Origin: JAFASC01 sp034669505
GTDB taxonomy: Bacteria; Pseudomonadota; Alphaproteobacteria; Rhizobiales; Beijerinckiaceae
Reading direction: 5' to 3'
DNA: 64,000 nt
Assembly: GCA_034669505.1 (NCBI GenBank)
Contig: JAXDNJ010000086.1
Span: 47,747-111,746 of the forward strand
Below, piece by piece: positions 53,398-61,769 of the stretch (the stretch's first letter is position 1; every line of letters starts with the position of its first letter). The notes beneath the pieces were generated by a model, which was not told the DNA's origin, made no database searches, and worked only from the letters and a program-made list of their open reading frames with translations. Position numbers and translations under genes: made by a program.

Positions 53398-53594
53398 TCA
53401 AAAGTCGAGGCCGGCCGTTGCGGCGACGCCGGCCTCCTCCCAGCATGCCCTTGCAAAAGGCGGCCGAGTCGGTGGTGGAGCGGGCGATATCTGCATAAAC
53501 GTAGAAGGCGCCGTGCACCGGGTGAAAATCGTCGATGCCGATTTTTGGCAGCTCTTCATGAGACAAGCGCGGTTCTTCCCGTAACCCCTTCTCA
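53398..53594 (-). pseudogene. Remnant of a class I/II aminotransferase
   Basis: A minus-strand stretch reads SHEELPKIGIDDFHPVHGAFYVYADIA and then DSAAFCKGML, typical of the C-terminal domain of PLP-dependent aminotransferases. After ML an extra base in a CCC run (53439-53441) shifts the frame. The second frame reads EEAGVAATAGLDF and then stops. The large N-terminal domain is absent from the following 300 bp. It lies between rne and an M48 peptidase and appears to be a decayed, truncated gene. Confidence 0.6.
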
Positions 53595-53898
53595 CCTCTT
53601 CCTATTCGTCGCGAGCAGCGAACGCGGCCCCGCCGCGACTTGGCAGAGGATCCAAGTGACTGCTGTCGTTCGATAGGACGAACGAGTTCTTCAGAAAAAC
53701 GAGCCAGACGGGCTCATGACGATCGTGCGGAAAACGCCAGCGCGGCATCGGCGATCCCCGACGCGCCCTCCCCGGGCCTCAGCAATGGCATGCAGCCGCT
53801 GCCAATGCGGTGGCGAGGTGTGTATCGTCCCGCCAGGCGGCCACATTCGAGCCTTTTCTGCGCGGCAAAAAGCTGACCCGCACCCTCGGATTGTCCTG

Positions 53899-55290
53899 TT
53901 GAAACGATCTGTTTCGGGCGTCATTGCCACCGCCCTCGCCGCCACTCTGTCCATCAACTCTCTGCCCGCCCGCGCCGATGTCTCGATCATCCGCGACGCG
54001 GAGACGGAGCAGCTTTTGCGCGATTACGTGACCCCGATCTTCCACGCCGCCGGTATCAATACCGGCGCGGCGCGGATCGTTCTCATCGGGGACAAGAGCT
54101 TCAACGCCTTCGTCGCCGACGGCCAAAAGATATTCATCAATGTCGGCGCGCTGATGGAGGCGAAGACCCCGAACGAAATCATCGGCGTGCTCGCTCACGA
54201 GAGCGGCCATATAGCGGGTGGCCATCTCGCGCGCGGCCGCCAGGAACTCGCCAAGGCGCAGATCATGTCGGTTGCCGGCATGCTGGTCGGTGCCGCCGGA
54301 GCCGTCGCCACCGGAATCAGTGCGCGGCGCAACAACGGGCCGCTTGGCACCGACTCGGCTGGCATGGCCGGCATCATCACCGGCCCGCAGGAGCTGGTCC
54401 GCCGTTCGCTGCTCGCCTACCAGCGCACCGAAGAGCAGGCTGCCGACCGTGCCGCCGTTCGCTTCCTCGACGCGACGAACCAATCGTCGAAAGGGCTCCT
54501 GACGACGCTTGAGCGCTTTTCCAACGATGCGCTGTTCCAGACGTCGCAGCTCGATCCTTATCTGCAGACCCACCCGCTCCCCGCCGAGCGGATTTCCAAC
54601 ATGCAACAGCTTGCCAAGGCAAGCCCCTATTACGAGTCGAAAGATGCCCCCGCCCTTCAGGCGCGCCATGATCTGATGCGGGCGAAGCTTGTCGGCTTTC
54701 TCGGCGACATGAGCGAGACCGCGCGCCGCTATCCCCAGCGAGACGCCTCGCTACCGGCACGCTATGCTCGCGCCATTTCAGCCTACCGCTTTGGCCGGCT
54801 GCAGGAATCGCTGACGCAGATCGATGCGCTGACCGCTGCGGAGCCGAACAACGCCTACTTCTGGGAACTGAAGGGTCAGGTCCTGCTCGAAAGCGGCCGC
54901 GCCGCCGAGGCGCTTGCACCCTTGCGCAAGGCGGCCGCCCTGGCGCCAGGCGCGGTGCCGATCAAAGTCCTCTACGGCCATGCGCTTGTTGCCGCCGATA
55001 CGCCGGCAAACACGGCCGAGGCGGTGGGGGTCCTCGCCAACGCCACGCAACGCGACCAGGATTCCGCGGAAGCCTTCCAATATCTCTCGATGGCCTATCA
55101 CCGGAAGGGCGAGACGCCGAAAGCTCAGCTTGCCGCGGCGCAAGGGCTTTTCGTCTCTGGAAAATACGTCGAGGCACGCACGCAAGCCTCGCGCGCTCAG
55201 GCACAGTTCAAGGAAGGCAGTCCGGGTTGGCTTAAAGCTGACGACATCCTGAATTACAGGCCGCCGAAGACCGAAGGAATATTCGACTGA
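53899..55290 (+). CDS. M48 family metallopeptidase with TPR-like domain (BepA-like)
   Basis: 463 residues if started at TTG 53899 (LKRSVSGVIATALAATLSINSLPARA), which places a signal peptide at the N-terminus. ATG 53716 is in frame but would add 61 non-homologous residues before it. The zinc site is HESGH (100-104) with the downstream Glu in RTEEQAADRAAVRFLD. The second half is helical and TPR-like. Periplasmic proteases of this type check outer-membrane protein assembly. It precedes a DsbA-like gene on the same strand. Confidence 0.87.
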   Translation: MKRSVSGVIATALAATLSINSLPARADVSIIRDAETEQLLRDYVTPIFHAAGINTGAARIVLIGDKSFNAFVADGQKIFINVGALMEAKTPNEIIGVLAHESGHIAGGHLARGRQELAKAQIMSVAGMLVGAAGAVATGISARRNNGPLGTDSAGMAGIITGPQELVRRSLLAYQRTEEQAADRAAVRFLDATNQSSKGLLTTLERFSNDALFQTSQLDPYLQTHPLPAERISNMQQLAKASPYYESKDAPALQARHDLMRAKLVGFLGDMSETARRYPQRDASLPARYARAISAYRFGRLQESLTQIDALTAAEPNNAYFWELKGQVLLESGRAAEALAPLRKAAALAPGAVPIKVLYGHALVAADTPANTAEAVGVLANATQRDQDSAEAFQYLSMAYHRKGETPKAQLAAAQGLFVSGKYVEARTQASRAQAQFKEGSPGWLKADDILNYRPPKTEGIFD

Positions 55291-55366
55291 CGCACCGACA
55301 AAATCGTTTGCGACCGATTCACCTGGCCCTGCTATAAGATTCCCCTTCCCCCGACCGGAGCCCTCG

Positions 55367-56158
55367 ATGAAAGCCTTTTCCCGGATCGCGACGCGCCTGT
55401 TTATCCCCGTCGCGGCAGCCTTCTTCTGTCTTGGTCTTGCTGTAGCCGTGTTGCCAACCGCCGCGGCCGAATTTTCAGCAGGCCAGACCAAAGAGATCGG
55501 CACCATCGTGCGCGATTATCTCGTTAACAATCCGGAGGTCCTGCGCGACGCGATGGTCGAACTCGACCGGCGCGAAAAGGAGGCGCAGCAGGCGGCACGC
55601 GAGAAGATCATCTCGGATAACGGCAAGCTCTTCGCTTCTCCGCATCAGGCGGTCATCGGCAACCCGAACGGCAAGGTCACGCTGGTCGAGTTCTTCGATT
55701 ACAATTGCGGCTATTGCAAAAAGGCGCTCGAGGACCTCGCCAAGCTGGTCAAAGAAGATCCGAACCTGCGCGTCGTGCTCAAGGACTTTCCCGTCCTCGG
55801 CCCGGGCTCGGTCGAGGCGGCGCAGGTCGCCTCGGCGCTGCGCAACCAATTCAGCGGCGACAAATTCTGGACCTATCACCAAAAGCTCCTCCTGAGCCGC
55901 GGCCAGATCGGCAAGGCGCAGGCGCTTGCGGTAGCAAAGGAGATGGGCGCCGACATGGGCAAGCTCGATCGCGACATGGCGAACCCGGACGTCAAGGCGG
56001 GCATTCAGGAAGTCATGCAGATGGCGGACGGACTCAACCTGACCGGGACGCCGTCTTGGATCGTCGGCAAGGAAGTCGTTGTCGGCGCGGTCGGCTACGA
56101 TGACCTCAAGAGCAAGATCGGCAATGTCGCCAAATGCGGCAAGGCGGTCTGCTCGTAA
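55367..56158 (+). CDS. DsbA family thiol oxidoreductase (Com1/ScsC-like)
   Basis: 263 residues with a signal peptide (LFIPVAAAFFCLGLAVAVLPTAAA). An N-terminal helical segment that may mediate oligomerisation (FSAGQTKEIGTIVRDYLVNNPEVLRDAM) precedes a thioredoxin fold with active site CGYC (114-117). The cis-Pro loop is TGTPSWIVG. Extra cysteines occur at the C-terminus (KCGKAVCS). It makes or corrects disulfides in exported proteins. A terminator follows. Confidence 0.9.
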   Translation: MKAFSRIATRLFIPVAAAFFCLGLAVAVLPTAAAEFSAGQTKEIGTIVRDYLVNNPEVLRDAMVELDRREKEAQQAAREKIISDNGKLFASPHQAVIGNPNGKVTLVEFFDYNCGYCKKALEDLAKLVKEDPNLRVVLKDFPVLGPGSVEAAQVASALRNQFSGDKFWTYHQKLLLSRGQIGKAQALAVAKEMGADMGKLDRDMANPDVKAGIQEVMQMADGLNLTGTPSWIVGKEVVVGAVGYDDLKSKIGNVAKCGKAVCS

Positions 56159-56200
56159 ACGGCGCGGGCCATCCGGGCCGCCCTGAACACGAATGGCGGA

Positions 56201-56221
56201 GCGGCTTCGGCCGCCCTTTCT
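56201..56221 (+). terminator. Terminator after the DsbA-like gene
   Basis: A GCGGC-TTCG-GCCGC hairpin with a stable UUCG tetraloop is followed by CCTTTCTTT. It lies about 43 bp after the stop and before aroQ. Confidence 0.65.
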
Positions 56222-56284
56222 TTGAGGCTGCTTCCCCTTTATGAGGCATCGACCGACGCCTGAGCGTCCCCGCCTGGATTCCGG

Positions 56285-56743
56285 ATGCCGTCCGTCTTCG
56301 TCCTCAATGGCCCGAACCTGACCCTGCTCGGCAGCCGCGAGCCCGCCACCTATGGCAGCGAGACGCTGGCCGACCTGCAGGCGCGGCTGCAAGGGCTTTG
56401 CGATACGCGCGGCATCGAGCTCGTCTTCCGGCAATCCAACCACGAGGGCGAACTCGTCGCCTGGATCCACGATGCAGGCGCCGCCGGTGCGCCGGTCATC
56501 CTGAATGCCGGCGCCTATACGCACACCTCGATCGCTTTGCGGGATGCGATCACTGGGGCCAACGCGAGCGTCGTCGAAGTGCACATTTCCAATGTTCACG
56601 CGCGCGAGCACTTTCGCCACCGCTCGACGATTTCTGCTGTTGCGCGCGGTGTGATCCTCGGCTTCGGGCTGCGCTCCTACGAACTCGCGCTTGAGGCGCT
56701 CTTCCCTTCATCCGAACAGGGAACCGGTAGATTTTTGCCATGA
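56285..56743 (+). CDS. aroQ: 3-dehydroquinate dehydratase, type II
   Basis: 152 residues. Third step of the shikimate pathway. The opening VFVLNGPNLTLLGSREPATYG has Thr in place of the usual Asn in NLNLLG. RQSNHEGELVAWIHDA, NAGAYTHTSIALRDA and VEVHISNVHAREHFRHRS are the active-site segments. The stop overlaps accB by 4 bp (ATGA), a linkage seen in many bacteria. Confidence 0.96.
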   Translation: MPSVFVLNGPNLTLLGSREPATYGSETLADLQARLQGLCDTRGIELVFRQSNHEGELVAWIHDAGAAGAPVILNAGAYTHTSIALRDAITGANASVVEVHISNVHAREHFRHRSTISAVARGVILGFGLRSYELALEALFPSSEQGTGRFLP

Positions 56744-57252
56744 CGAATGACGATCCGGCTGGTTCGCACAAAAACAAGAAATCCGCTGGTGGCGGCATCG
56801 ACGTGGCTCTCGTGCGCGAGATGGCGCAACTTCTTACCGAGGCCGACATCACCGAAATCGAAGTGCAGAAGGGCGACCTCCGCATTCGCGTTGCGCGCAT
56901 TGCGGCCGTGCCTGCCGCCGCCATGCCTTCGCCGGTCTCGGTGCAGGTCGCACCCTCCCCTGCACCCGTTGTGCTCTCGGCGCCGGCGGCCGACCCGGCG
57001 CAGCAGCTCACGGAGCATCCGGGCGCGGTGAAATCGCCGATGGTCGGCACGGCCTATATCCGGCCGAGCCCGGAGGCGAAGCCCTTTGTGGAGGTCGGCA
57101 GTCACGTCAAAACCGGCGAGAAAATCCTGCTCGTCGAGGCGATGAAGACCTTCAACGAGATCGTCGCGCCGCGGCCGGGAACGGTGACCGCGATACTTGT
57201 CGAGGATGGACAGCCGGTCGAATACGGCGAGCCACTTCTGATCATCGAATAA
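56740..57252 (+). CDS. accB: Acetyl-CoA carboxylase biotin carboxyl carrier protein
   Basis: 170 residues. An N-terminal helical part precedes an Ala/Pro linker. The biotinyl domain carries VEAMKTFNEI with the biotinylated Lys136. It ferries CO2 between AccC and the carboxyltransferase in the first step of fatty-acid synthesis. It is coupled to aroQ by overlap, and accC starts immediately after its stop. Confidence 0.96.
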   Translation: MTNDDPAGSHKNKKSAGGGIDVALVREMAQLLTEADITEIEVQKGDLRIRVARIAAVPAAAMPSPVSVQVAPSPAPVVLSAPAADPAQQLTEHPGAVKSPMVGTAYIRPSPEAKPFVEVGSHVKTGEKILLVEAMKTFNEIVAPRPGTVTAILVEDGQPVEYGEPLLIIE

Positions 57253-58611
57253 ATGTTCGACAAAATCCTCATCGCCAATCGCGGCGAGATCGCGCTGCGC
57301 ATTCTTCGCGCGGCGAAGGAACTCGGCATCGCGACCGTCGCGGTGCACTCGACTGCCGATGCCGAGGCGATGCATGTGAAACTCGCCGACGAATCCGTCT
57401 GCATCGGGCCTCCGCCGGCGCGCGATTCCTATTTGAATATCCCGGCGCTCTTGTCGGCCTGCGAAATCACCGGCGCTGACGCGCTTCATCCGGGCTACGG
57501 ATTTCTGGCGGAGAACGCCCGCTTTGCCGAAATCCTCGGCGAACACCAGATCACCTTCATCGGTCCGAAGCCCGAGCATATCCGGCTGATGGGCGACAAG
57601 ATCGAGGCGAAGCGGACGGCGAAGCGCCTCGGCATCCCCTGCGTCCCCGGCTCCGAAGGCGGAATCGACGACGACGACAATGCCAAGCGCATCGCCGCGG
57701 AGATCGGCTATCCCGTTCTCGTCAAAGCGGCGGCGGGTGGCGGCGGCCGCGGGATGAAAGTCGCGCGCCGCGAGGACGATCTTGTCAACTCTCTGCATGC
57801 GGCGCGCAGCGAGGCCAAGGCCGCCTTCGACGACGATGCAGTCTATCTCGAAAAGTATCTTGAAAAGCCGCGGCACATCGAGATTCAAATTCTCGGTGAC
57901 GGAGTTGGCAATGCTGTCCATCTCGGCGAACGCGACTGCTCGCTGCAGCGCAGGCATCAAAAGGTTTGGGAAGAAGGCCCCTCGCCCGCGCTCAATCCCG
58001 AACAGCGTGCCCGTATTGGCGCGGTGTGTGCACAAGCGATGCGCGACCTCGGCTATAGCGGCGCCGGTACGATCGAATTTCTGTACGAAGACGGCGAATT
58101 CTACTTCATTGAAATGAATACGCGCATCCAGGTCGAGCATCCCGTAACGGAGATGATCACCGGGCTCGACCTCGTGAACGAGCAGATCAGGATCGCCGCG
58201 GGCGCGCCGTTGTCGGTCACGCAAGACGAGGTGAGTTTCTGGGGCCACTCGATCGAGTGCCGCGTCAATGCCGAGAATCCCGAGACATTCCGCCCCTCAC
58301 CCGGAAGGGTCGCCTATTTCCACCCGCCCGGCGGGGTTGGCGTGCGCGTCGATTCCGCGGTTTATCAGGGCTATTCCATCCCACCGAACTATGACTCGCT
58401 CGTCGGCAAACTCATTGTTCATGGCCGCACCCGCACCGAAGCGCTGATGCGGCTACGCCGCGCGCTCGACGAATTCGTTGTCGATGGGATCGAGACGACG
58501 CTGCCGCTGTTTCGCCGGCTCGTACGCAATCCCGATATCCAGAACGGGCTGTACGATATCCATTGGCTGGAGAAATTCTTGGCGGAAACTCGCCTGAGCT
58601 CCATCCCGTAA
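57253..58611 (+). CDS. accC: Acetyl-CoA carboxylase biotin carboxylase subunit
   Basis: 452 residues, an ATP-grasp enzyme that carboxylates biotin on AccB. Marks are FDKILIANRGEIALRI, HPGYGFLAENARFAE, the glycine-rich AAAGGGGRGMKV, RDCSLQRRHQKV, GTIEFLYEDGEFYFIEMN and QVEHPVTE. It starts on the base after the accB stop. Together aroQ-accB-accC form a tight operon. Confidence 0.96.
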   Translation: MFDKILIANRGEIALRILRAAKELGIATVAVHSTADAEAMHVKLADESVCIGPPPARDSYLNIPALLSACEITGADALHPGYGFLAENARFAEILGEHQITFIGPKPEHIRLMGDKIEAKRTAKRLGIPCVPGSEGGIDDDDNAKRIAAEIGYPVLVKAAAGGGGRGMKVARREDDLVNSLHAARSEAKAAFDDDAVYLEKYLEKPRHIEIQILGDGVGNAVHLGERDCSLQRRHQKVWEEGPSPALNPEQRARIGAVCAQAMRDLGYSGAGTIEFLYEDGEFYFIEMNTRIQVEHPVTEMITGLDLVNEQIRIAAGAPLSVTQDEVSFWGHSIECRVNAENPETFRPSPGRVAYFHPPGGVGVRVDSAVYQGYSIPPNYDSLVGKLIVHGRTRTEALMRLRRALDEFVVDGIETTLPLFRRLVRNPDIQNGLYDIHWLEKFLAETRLSSIP

Positions 58612-58707
58612 GAATTGCCACGCACAAACTCATTGAATGAGCAGCGGCGCCGGGAACCTCGGCTGCGCGCCTTTGTTGCTTCAGCGTAATCCATGCGGAG
58701 TACGCTT

Positions 58708-59205
58708 ATGGCCGAGAAGACACTCAACGACCTCTTTCTGACGACGTTGAAAGACGTCTATTACGCCGAGAAGGCGATCCTGCGCGCATTGCCGAAAATG
58801 GCGAAAGCCGCCGAATCGGCAGACGTGAAGCAAGCATTCCTCAGGCACCGCGACGAAACCGCCGGACAAATCGAGCGGCTGGAAAAAGTGTTCGAAATCC
58901 TTGGCAAGAAGGCCTCGGGGAAAACCTGCGATGCGATCAAAGGCATCATCGAGGAAGGCCAGGAGATCATGGAAGATTTCGAGGACAGCCCTGCCCTCGA
59001 TGCCGGCCTGATCGCCGCCGGTCAGGCGATCGAGCATTACGAGATGTCGCGCTACGGGACGCTGCGGACCTGGGCGCAGCAGCTCGGTATGCGCGACGCG
59101 GCGAAACTCCTCGACCAGACGCTGGCAGAGGAGAAAAAGACCGACGCCCTGCTGACGCAGCTCGCCGAAGCCCACGCCAATCCGAAGGCCGAGAAAGCGG
59201 CTTAA
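58708..59205 (+). CDS. Ferritin-like DUF892 (YciE) protein
   Basis: 165 residues from ATG 58708, with GGAG nine bases upstream; an ATG 15 bp earlier is in frame. Two pairs of long helices carry E-x-x-x-E/H type positions (LKDVYYAEKAILRALPKM, RHRDETAGQIERLEKVFE, AGQAIEHYEMSRYGT, LDQTLAEEKKTDALL). Family members bind di-iron and are often stress-induced. It is probably monocistronic, downstream of accC. Confidence 0.9.
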   Translation: MAEKTLNDLFLTTLKDVYYAEKAILRALPKMAKAAESADVKQAFLRHRDETAGQIERLEKVFEILGKKASGKTCDAIKGIIEEGQEIMEDFEDSPALDAGLIAAGQAIEHYEMSRYGTLRTWAQQLGMRDAAKLLDQTLAEEKKTDALLTQLAEAHANPKAEKAA

Positions 59206-59268
59206 GTTCCCTCAACCAAAACATCGCACCACTCTTGACCTAATGCGCGCGGGACGGGACCTTCCCGC

Positions 59269-59937
59269 ATGTCCCGCGCCACGAAACCTCCCGAAATCAC
59301 GCCCGATCTCGTGCTCCAGGCCTACTCGATCGGTCTCTTTCCGATGGCCGAAAACGCCGAGCAGGAGCATCTCTTCTGGGTCGATCCCGAGGCGCGCGGC
59401 ATCTTCCCGCTCGATGGCCTTCACGTCTCGAAGAGTCTCGCCAAGACCGTCCGCAGCGATTGCTACGAGATTCGGGTCGACAGCGATTTCGATGCGGTGA
59501 TCGAGGGCTGCGCGACGCCTGACCTCGAGCGCGGACAGACCTGGATCAACCGCGCGATTCGCCGGCTTTACCGCGCCCTCTTTGATCGTGGTGATGTCCA
59601 CACGGTCGAAGCCTGGTGCGGCGGCGAACTCGTCGGCGGGCTTTATGGCGTGAGCCTCGGCGCCGCTTTCTTTGGCGAGAGCATGTTCCATAGGAGACGC
59701 GATGCCTCCAAGGTCGCGCTCGTGCATCTCGTCGCGCGCTTGCGCCGTGGACGGTTCCGGCTGCTCGACACGCAGTTCACCACGCCGCATCTGGCGAGCC
59801 TCGGCGCGATCGAAGTCCCGCGGATCAAATACAAAGCGATTCTGGAGGACGCGGTGAGTGCGCTGGCCGATCGCGATTGCGCGTTCAATCCAGCGCCAAT
59901 GCGCGGGCAGGAAGCGCTCGCCGCGCTGAAATCCTGA
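59269..59937 (+). CDS. aat: Leucyl/phenylalanyl-tRNA--protein transferase
   Basis: 222 residues. It adds Leu or Phe to N-terminal Lys or Arg of proteins, marking them for ClpAPS degradation. Signatures: VLQAYSIGLFPMAE, FWVDPEARGIFPLDGLHVSKSL, TWINRAIRRLYRALFDRGDVHTVE and GGLYGVSLGAAFFGESMFHRR. The length is normal. Its stop directly abuts the stop of the convergent DUF2155 gene. Confidence 0.95.
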   Translation: MSRATKPPEITPDLVLQAYSIGLFPMAENAEQEHLFWVDPEARGIFPLDGLHVSKSLAKTVRSDCYEIRVDSDFDAVIEGCATPDLERGQTWINRAIRRLYRALFDRGDVHTVEAWCGGELVGGLYGVSLGAAFFGESMFHRRRDASKVALVHLVARLRRGRFRLLDTQFTTPHLASLGAIEVPRIKYKAILEDAVSALADRDCAFNPAPMRGQEALAALKS

Positions 59938-60720
59938 TCAGCGCGGGCCGGCGGGATCCGGCAGGCCCACAGGGCCCGTTGGATAGAACTGCTGCACCGG
60001 CTGACGCCGCTGCGGGGGCGGCACGTTCGGGATGTCGGCAGGCGGCAGCGGTCCGGCCGACTGGCGAGGCGCCGGCGAGCCGAAGAAGCCGCCGCCCCCG
60101 CCGGGAGGCGGACCCACCTCGATGGGGCCGCGCGGGAGCGGCTGGGCACCCGGCGAGCCTGGCAGCGGCTGGGGTCCTGGCGCGGGCAAGCCCGCTTCCC
60201 CGCTCGGCGGCTCAACGCGGCGGCGCGGCACCGTCCCCGGCTTCGGCGGCGGGGGCGGCTTCGTTGCGTCCATGGCGTTTGGTGGCGGCGCCGGCTCGAG
60301 TTCAGCCGTGGTGTCGGGCGGGGACGGAATGACCTCGGTTCCGCCCTTACAATCGGTGATCCAGACGTCGTAGACGGGGTGCTCGACCCCGTGCAGACCC
60401 GGGCTCGCAGCGAACATCCAGCCGGAGAAGATACGTTTCATCTCGCTGCCAATGACGATCTCGTCGACCTCGACGAAGCCATCGGTCTGCGGCGCCTCAG
60501 TCTGCGGTCGTGTGTAGCAGGCGCGCGGCGTGATCTGCAGGGAGCCGAACTGCACCGTCTCGTCGATCGACACTTCGAAGGCGATGATGCGGCCTGTGAT
60601 CTTGTCGAGTCCGGCAAAGACTGCGGTCGGATGCTTGATCCGGTCGGCGAGGGCCGCCCCGGCGCCAAGTACGAAGATCGCGGCGATTGCGGCGGACGCG
60701 CGATGTCGAGGGAAAGCCAT
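59938..60720 (-). CDS. Secreted DUF2155 protein with Pro-rich tail
   Basis: 260 residues. A signal peptide (AIAAIFVLGAGAALA) is followed by the DUF2155 domain: IKHPTAVFAGLDKITGRI, QFGSLQITPRACYTRP and IFSGWMFAASPGLHGVEHP, with two cysteines that may pair. The last 120 residues are Pro/Gly-rich and probably disordered, perhaps spanning the cell wall. DUF2155 proteins are typical of alphaproteobacteria; the function is not known. It is downstream of the OsmC gene on the same strand. Confidence 0.88.
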   Translation of the reverse strand: MAFPRHRASAAIAAIFVLGAGAALADRIKHPTAVFAGLDKITGRIIAFEVSIDETVQFGSLQITPRACYTRPQTEAPQTDGFVEVDEIVIGSEMKRIFSGWMFAASPGLHGVEHPVYDVWITDCKGGTEVIPSPPDTTAELEPAPPPNAMDATKPPPPPKPGTVPRRRVEPPSGEAGLPAPGPQPLPGSPGAQPLPRGPIEVGPPPGGGGGFFGSPAPRQSAGPLPPADIPNVPPPQRRQPVQQFYPTGPVGLPDPAGPR

Positions 60721-60795
60721 CTACGTCTAGGGAATCCAGGAGGGCCGGCAGTTGGCCGCTTGTGGCGCGCCCGCTTGGCGGAATAAAGGCCGCCG

Positions 60796-61284
60796 TCAGC
60801 CGCTTGCCGAAGCCTCCGCGACAATTTCCGGCTCGACATTGACGGGGAAGTTCACCGAGTTGGCGACGAAGCACTTCTCGTGCGCCTCGTGGTGCAGGCC
60901 CGCCGCCGCCGCCGCATCGAAATCGCCTGATATCGTGACCCGCGGGCGCAGCACTACCCGCACGAAAGCGCCGCCGCCGTCGGCTCTGAGTTGCATGTGC
61001 CCCTCAACCTCATCCTCATACCCGGTGACGATGAGCCCCGCCTCCGCGGCGAGATGCAGGTACCAGAGCATGTGACAGGTCGACAGCGAGGCGACGAGCA
61101 GGTCCTCGGGATTGTGCCGGCTGCCGTCGCCGCGGAAGTTCGCATCGGAGGAGCCGAGAATGTCGGGCTTACCGGCGATCTTGACCACATGGGAGCGGTC
61201 GTAATCGCGATAGCCCGACGTGCCGGAACCGCGATTGCCGGTCCAGATTGTCCGGGCTTTGTAATGGTGATCGCGTCCGCTCAC
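60796..61284 (-). CDS. OsmC family protein
   Basis: 162 residues from GTG 61284 (SGRDHHYKARTIWTGNRGSGT); the ATG at 61317 lies inside the upstream gene. The family cysteines are in LLVASLSTCHMLWYLHLAAEAG and HHEAHEKCFVANSVNFPV. OsmC and Ohr proteins reduce organic hydroperoxides in detoxification. It starts 10 bp after the NDUFA12 stop. Confidence 0.9.
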   Translation of the reverse strand: MSGRDHHYKARTIWTGNRGSGTSGYRDYDRSHVVKIAGKPDILGSSDANFRGDGSRHNPEDLLVASLSTCHMLWYLHLAAEAGLIVTGYEDEVEGHMQLRADGGGAFVRVVLRPRVTISGDFDAAAAAGLHHEAHEKCFVANSVNFPVNVEPEIVAEASASG

Positions 61285-61294
61285 GGGCGTCCCA

Positions 61295-61699
61295 CTATTC
61301 CGGCGACCAGGCCTCATAATCGCCCGTCGCTGGCGGGCGCGCGGCAGCGGCCAGAGTCGAGCCCGGCGGGCGGTAGGCGAAGGGCGTGCCGGTCATGTTC
61401 GGCACGTACGGCTTCTCCCATTCGTGCTTGACGTAGCGCTCGTTGACCGGCGGCACGTCGCTCGTGTGATGCAGCCAGCCGTACCAGTCGGGCGGCGTTA
61501 GTGAGCCGTCGCTAATGCCGTTGTAGATGACCCAGCGGCGCTGGAATCCAAGCTGCGGATGGATGGCGCCGCCCTTGGTGCGGTAGTAGCTGTTGCCGAG
61601 CTCGTCCTGGCCGACAAATTCGCCATGGCGCCACGTATAGAAGCGCGTGTTCAGCGTGGCGCCGTGCCACCAGGAAAACAGCCGGGCGAGCCAAATCAT
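61295..61699 (-). CDS. NADH dehydrogenase subunit NDUFA12 homologue
   Basis: 134 residues. It matches the B17.2/NDUFA12 family: TRFYTWRHGEFVGQDELGNSYYR, RRWVIYNGISDGSLTPPDWYGWLHHTSDVPP and KPYVPNMTGTPFAYRPPGS. It is an accessory subunit of alphaproteobacterial and mitochondrial complex I. Alphaproteobacterial genomes usually keep it outside the nuo operon, as here. It is divergent from the Mur ligase homologue. Confidence 0.93.
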   Translation of the reverse strand: MIWLARLFSWWHGATLNTRFYTWRHGEFVGQDELGNSYYRTKGGAIHPQLGFQRRWVIYNGISDGSLTPPDWYGWLHHTSDVPPVNERYVKHEWEKPYVPNMTGTPFAYRPPGSTLAAAARPPATGDYEAWSPE

Positions 61700-61769
61700 G
61701 CCTTGTCCGTTCGACGCGTGTTAAGGCCGTGCGTCTACAATATCGGCCTCCGGAGAGGAAGCGTCGAGA

